From assembly GCA_002308475.1 (NCBI GenBank), contig DBVL01000009.1, forward strand, positions 12,880 through 28,951: DNA of 16,072 nucleotides, given 5' to 3'. The translations under genes were made by a program, and so were the position numbers. Position 1 is the stretch's first letter; each line of letters starts with the position of its first letter. A model generated the notes under the pieces. It saw only the letters and a program-made list of their open reading frames with translations, made no database searches and was not told the origin of the DNA. The DNA is from Spirochaetales bacterium UBA1265 (lineage in GTDB: Bacteria > Spirochaetota > Spirochaetia > Sphaerochaetales > Sphaerochaetaceae). Shown in pieces: positions 13,943-16,072 of the stretch.

Positions 13943-15276
13943 TTATCCTCTTTTTTTTCGTCTTTATCTGCTTTCTTAGAAGGAGCTATGAACTTGTTGT
14001 TCTCAATCAGGTATTTCTTTGCCTTCTCGAACTTCACATCATCTTCAGCGTAGATTTTGAAAGCATCATAGTTTGGATTATCCTTTGTAATATCCTGACC
14101 GTAGTCCTTAAGCTTCTCGTTAAGCTCATCTTCAGAAACTTCAAACTTCTGATCTTCCTTGACCTGCTCGAGAATGAGCTGAAGCTTGAGCTGCTCTGAG
14201 ACGTCTGCTCTTCTGGTGTCAAGGAACTGATCTTTTCCTGCTCCGTTTGCACTCATGAGCTTTTCAACATCTGCCTCAGACATGCCGAAGCGCTGTACAA
14301 AGTTTCTCCATTCCTGGTCAAGCTGAGCTTCAACCATGCTCTTTGGAATCTGAATCTCAGTGTCCTTTGCTATGGTCTTGAGAACAGCATCCAGCTTTGA
14401 GTTTTCATTCTGAGCTGCTGTAGCATCTTCAAGGTTCTTTCTTGTGGCTTTCTTCAGATCATCAAGGCTCTTGTACTCGTCCTTAATATCCTGGGCAAAG
14501 TCATCATCAAGTTCAGGAACTTCCTTTCTCTTGACCTCTGTGACCTCAACGTCCAGCTTGATGGTCTTTCCTATATAGTCACTGCCCATGCCACTGTCAT
14601 CACCGTATGTCTTCTCAATGACCTTCTTATCTCCCTTGTTCATGCCGAGAATATCATCATCTATCTTATAGAAGTTGTAAGATGTTCCGACTGTAAAGGT
14701 GAAGTTTTCTCTCTTTGTTGCCTCAACAGCATTTCCTTCAGCGTCAAGTTCAACATAGTTGACTGTAACAATATCTCCCTTCTCAACAGCGCCGTTCTTG
14801 GAAACAACCATGGCATTCTGCTGTCTGAGTCTTTCAATCTCCTCATCAACTTCCTTGTCGGAGATAGTTGTTGTCTCTGCTTCTACAGTAAGGCCTGTGC
14901 AGGCAGGGAGCTTAATCTCAGGAACAACATCATATACTACACTGTATGTTATATCTGTGTTCGGCTTGAACGGAAGAAGCTCTTCTTCGTTCTGAAGAAC
15001 AGGGGTGCAATAAGGAAGTGGTCTCTGCTTTGAATCCAGATCCTTGTAGGATGCTTCAAGATTGTCTTCCATGAGCTTGAATGTTACTTCTTCTCTGATT
15101 TCGGGGCCGTACTTGCTCTCAATAAGTGAAACCGGAGCTTTTCCGGGTCTGAAGCCCTTGAGTGTGAGCTTCTTTGCATAATCTTTTATTCTCTTTGCGT
15201 ATTCTTCTTCAATCTTCTTTGATTCAAGAGTAAGAGTGAGCTCTACGCTGGAGTTTTCAAGTTTTTTGATTTCCAT
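13939..15276 (-). CDS. tig: Trigger factor (ribosome-bound chaperone / PPIase)
   Basis: A 445-aa trigger factor, the chaperone docked at the ribosome exit tunnel that shields nascent chains and carries a prolyl isomerase domain. The N-terminal ribosome-binding signature GFRPGKAP is at 41-48. The middle FKBP-like region follows (about 150-245, including GDIVTVNY and [15 protein letters not shown]). The long helical C-terminal arms come next and end in an acidic-basic tail ([12 protein letters not shown]). Length and domain order are normal. ATG 15276 has GAGG 6 nt upstream. It heads the tig-clpP-clpX-nrnA-tatD cluster, with a good promoter and a structured leader. The close link of chaperone and protease suggests coordinated control of misfolded new proteins. 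Confidence 0.98.
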   Translation of the reverse strand: MEIKKLENSSVELTLTLESKKIEEEYAKRIKDYAKKLTLKGFRPGKAPVSLIESKYGPEIREEVTFKLMEDNLEASYKDLDSKQRPLPYCTPVLQNEEELLPFKPNTDITYSVVYDVVPEIKLPACTGLTVEAETTTISDKEVDEEIERLRQQNAMVVSKNGAVEKGDIVTVNYVELDAEGNAVEATKRENFTFTVGTSYNFYKIDDDILGMNKGDKKVIEKTYGDDSGMGSDYIGKTIKLDVEVTEVKRKEVPELDDDFAQDIKDEYKSLDDLKKATRKNLEDATAAQNENSKLDAVLKTIAKDTEIQIPKSMVEAQLDQEWRNFVQRFGMSEADVEKLMSANGAGKDQFLDTRRADVSEQLKLQLILEQVKEDQKFEVSEDELNEKLKDYGQDITKDNPNYDAFKIYAEDDVKFEKAKKYLIENNKFIAPSKKADKDEKKEDK

Positions 15277-15302
15277 AATTTCCTCGCAATATATGACGTT
15301 AA

Positions 15303-15336
15303 TACTGTAACTTGAGCGTCAGGAACGCCGACAGTA
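15303..15336 (-). promoter_or_regulatory. Dyad in the tig leader/promoter
   Basis: The outer arms TACTGT (15303-15308) and ACAGTA (15331-15336) enclose an inner GCGT (15316-15319) / ACGC (15325-15328) with a 5-nt loop. The dyad starts right at the predicted transcription start (~15331), so it could be an operator or a 5' mRNA hairpin. It is not a CIRCE element. Confidence 0.35.
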
Positions 15337-15337
15337 A

Positions 15338-15366
15338 AATATATATAATTAAAGAGAAAGTGACAA
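15338..15366 (-). promoter_or_regulatory. Candidate promoter of tig cluster
   Basis: On the minus strand, TTGTCA (15366-15361) is followed after 17 nt by TATATT (15343-15338). Each hexamer is one base from consensus and the spacing is ideal. The leader to tig would be about 55 nt. No terminator was seen between apt and tig, so some read-through from apt is possible. Confidence 0.6.
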
Positions 15367-15399
15367 GACAGAATGAGTTTGTAAATTTATGACTGCTAT

Positions 15400-15924
15400 T
15401 TACTTACCTGGATAGCTGACTACAGAGGCAACATCATAGCCTTTGAGGGCTTCTCTTCCGTTTAATCCAGCCAGCTCAATGAGGCAGATAATTTTCGCAA
15501 CCTTTCCACCAAGCTTCTCAACCAGATCTGCAGCGGCTTTCAGTGTTCCGCCGGTAGCAATCAGGTCATCTACCAGAACAACTTTCTGTCCCGGTTTGAC
15601 AGCGGTCTTGTTTATCTCAATTGTAGCAGAGCCATATTCAAGATCATATGTTTCAGAAACTGTTTCTCTAGGGAGTTTTCCTGCTTTTCTTACGAGTACA
15701 AACGGCTTGTGAAGCAGATATGCAATCGGCATACCCATGACAAAGCCTCTGGATTCTGTTCCTGCAAGAACATCAAATTCAACACCATCAAGAAGTCTTA
15801 CAAGCTCATCTATGGCAAGTTTGAGTCCGTCAGCATCTTCCAGTATGCCTGTGACATCTCTGAATATGATACCTTTTGAAGGAAAATCCGGGATATTTAT
15901 AATATAGTCTTCAACTTTTTTCAT
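15400..15924 (-). CDS. apt: Adenine phosphoribosyltransferase
   Basis: A 174-aa purine-salvage enzyme that makes AMP and pyrophosphate from adenine and PRPP in the cytosol. The PRPP-binding motif VVLVDDLIATGGT is at 115-127. The N-terminal IPDFPSKGIIFRDVT (11-25) and the segment GTESRGFVMG (55-64) are typical of bacterial APT. The flexible loop and dimer segment RKAGKLPRETVSETYDLEYG (79-98) is intact. ATG 15924 has GGAGG 7 nt upstream. It lies upstream of the tig cluster on the same strand, with a 123-nt gap holding the tig promoter, and is divergent from the tRNA-like sequence at the right edge. Confidence 0.98.
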   Translation of the reverse strand: MKKVEDYIINIPDFPSKGIIFRDVTGILEDADGLKLAIDELVRLLDGVEFDVLAGTESRGFVMGMPIAYLLHKPFVLVRKAGKLPRETVSETYDLEYGSATIEINKTAVKPGQKVVLVDDLIATGGTLKAAADLVEKLGGKVAKIICLIELAGLNGREALKGYDVASVVSYPGK

Positions 15925-15954
15925 GGTTAAGCCTCCGATAAACGCACCTTACGA

Positions 15955-15983
15955 ATTATATTGAAATAGAAAACAATACTCAA
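15955..15983 (-). promoter_or_regulatory. Candidate apt promoter
   Basis: On the minus strand, TTGAGT (15983-15978) is followed after 17 nt by a perfect TATAAT (15960-15955). The predicted start is near 15948, giving a leader of about 24 nt with the GGAGG site. Confidence 0.65.
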
Positions 15984-15994
15984 TAATTCTAAAA

Positions 15995-16033
15995 TTCAAA
16001 AATGCTATTGCGTAAGTTTTTCAAAAATGCTAT
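15995..16033. repeat. Two 14-bp direct repeats in the apt-tRNA divergent region
   Basis: TTCAAAAATGCTAT occurs at 15995-16008 and again, identical, at 16020-16033, a 25-bp period. The second copy ends in the -10 of the right-edge promoter and the first overlaps its -35. They could be regulator-binding sites or a local duplication. Confidence 0.6.
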
Positions 16034-16036
16034 AAA
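16008..16036 (+). promoter_or_regulatory. Candidate promoter of right-edge tRNA
   Basis: TTGCGT (16008-16013) is followed after 17 nt by TATAAA (16031-16036), preceded by TGC (extended -10). The start would be near 16043, 7 nt before the tRNA-like 5' end. Confidence 0.5.
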
Positions 16037-16049
16037 CTATTTTCGTCAT

Positions 16050-16072
16050 GCAGCAGTAGCGTAGTGGTTACG
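16050..16072 (+). tRNA. 5' end of a tRNA gene, cut by the window edge
   Basis: The last 23 nt fit the start of a tRNA: seven bases GCAGCAG for the acceptor strand, then TA at positions 8-9, the D-stem start GCGT, and AGTGGTTA as the D-loop with the invariant AG and GG. The anticodon lies outside the window, so its identity is unknown. A promoter is placed correctly upstream. Confidence 0.55.

Noticed and set aside
15303..15336. CIRCE (HrcA) operator at tig
   Set aside because: The arms do not match the TTAGCACTC / GAGTGCTAA consensus.
1..16072. Mobile element, CRISPR array, toxin-antitoxin or defence system
   Set aside because: No transposase, integrase, spaced repeats, or small overlapping toxin-antitoxin pair was seen; the genes are ordinary chromosomal functions plus a few unknowns.

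Overview
The window looks like chromosomal housekeeping DNA from a bacterium of moderate GC. The gene content and protein flavour suggest a spirochaete, probably Treponema-like: a Treponema/Clostridia-type class II aldolase, a tig-clpP-clpX cluster running on into DHH and TatD genes, and an oddball sigma-like protein. This assignment is an inference from protein character, not from a marker gene. No mobile element, CRISPR array, prophage or integration scar is visible, and there is no gene-free stretch longer than about 170 bases.

Left part, plus strand (1-4914): the tail of a GNAT acetyltransferase; two tandem, co-linear short-chain dehydrogenase paralogues of identical length (262 aa), closed by an intrinsic terminator; then a three-gene cluster of ABC ATPase, large ABC-2-like permease and small esterase-like hydrolase. 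The last two cluster genes follow at +1 nt and with a 1-nt TGATG overlap.

Middle part, minus strand (4905-9044): a small membrane protein with a HELGH zincin motif, whose leader contains a long hairpin; a 370-aa protein of unknown function with a faint sigma-factor look; the infC-rpmI-rplT translation operon with a strong terminator; and fba (class II fructose-bisphosphate aldolase) with its own promoter and terminator. infC appears to start at TTG, and its best promoter candidate lies inside the fba terminator.

Right part: on the plus strand, an unrecognised membrane-anchored protein (possibly a leaderless message) is coupled to nth (endonuclease III). Against it on the minus strand runs the tight cluster tig-clpP-clpX-nrnA-tatD (gaps of -4, 1, 2 and 5 nt). 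This links co-translational folding, ClpXP proteolysis, nano-RNA/pAp hydrolysis and a TatD nuclease. Upstream lie apt (adenine salvage) and, divergently on the plus strand at the very edge, what looks like the first 23 nt of a tRNA with a good promoter.

Most promoters were called by eye as -35/-10 pairs and are tentative. I found no convincing novel multi-gene system. The most interesting items are the 370-aa sigma-like orphan, the small HELGH membrane protein with an AUG in a hairpin loop, the possible leaderless membrane-protein gene, and two convergent gene pairs whose coding ends overlap.
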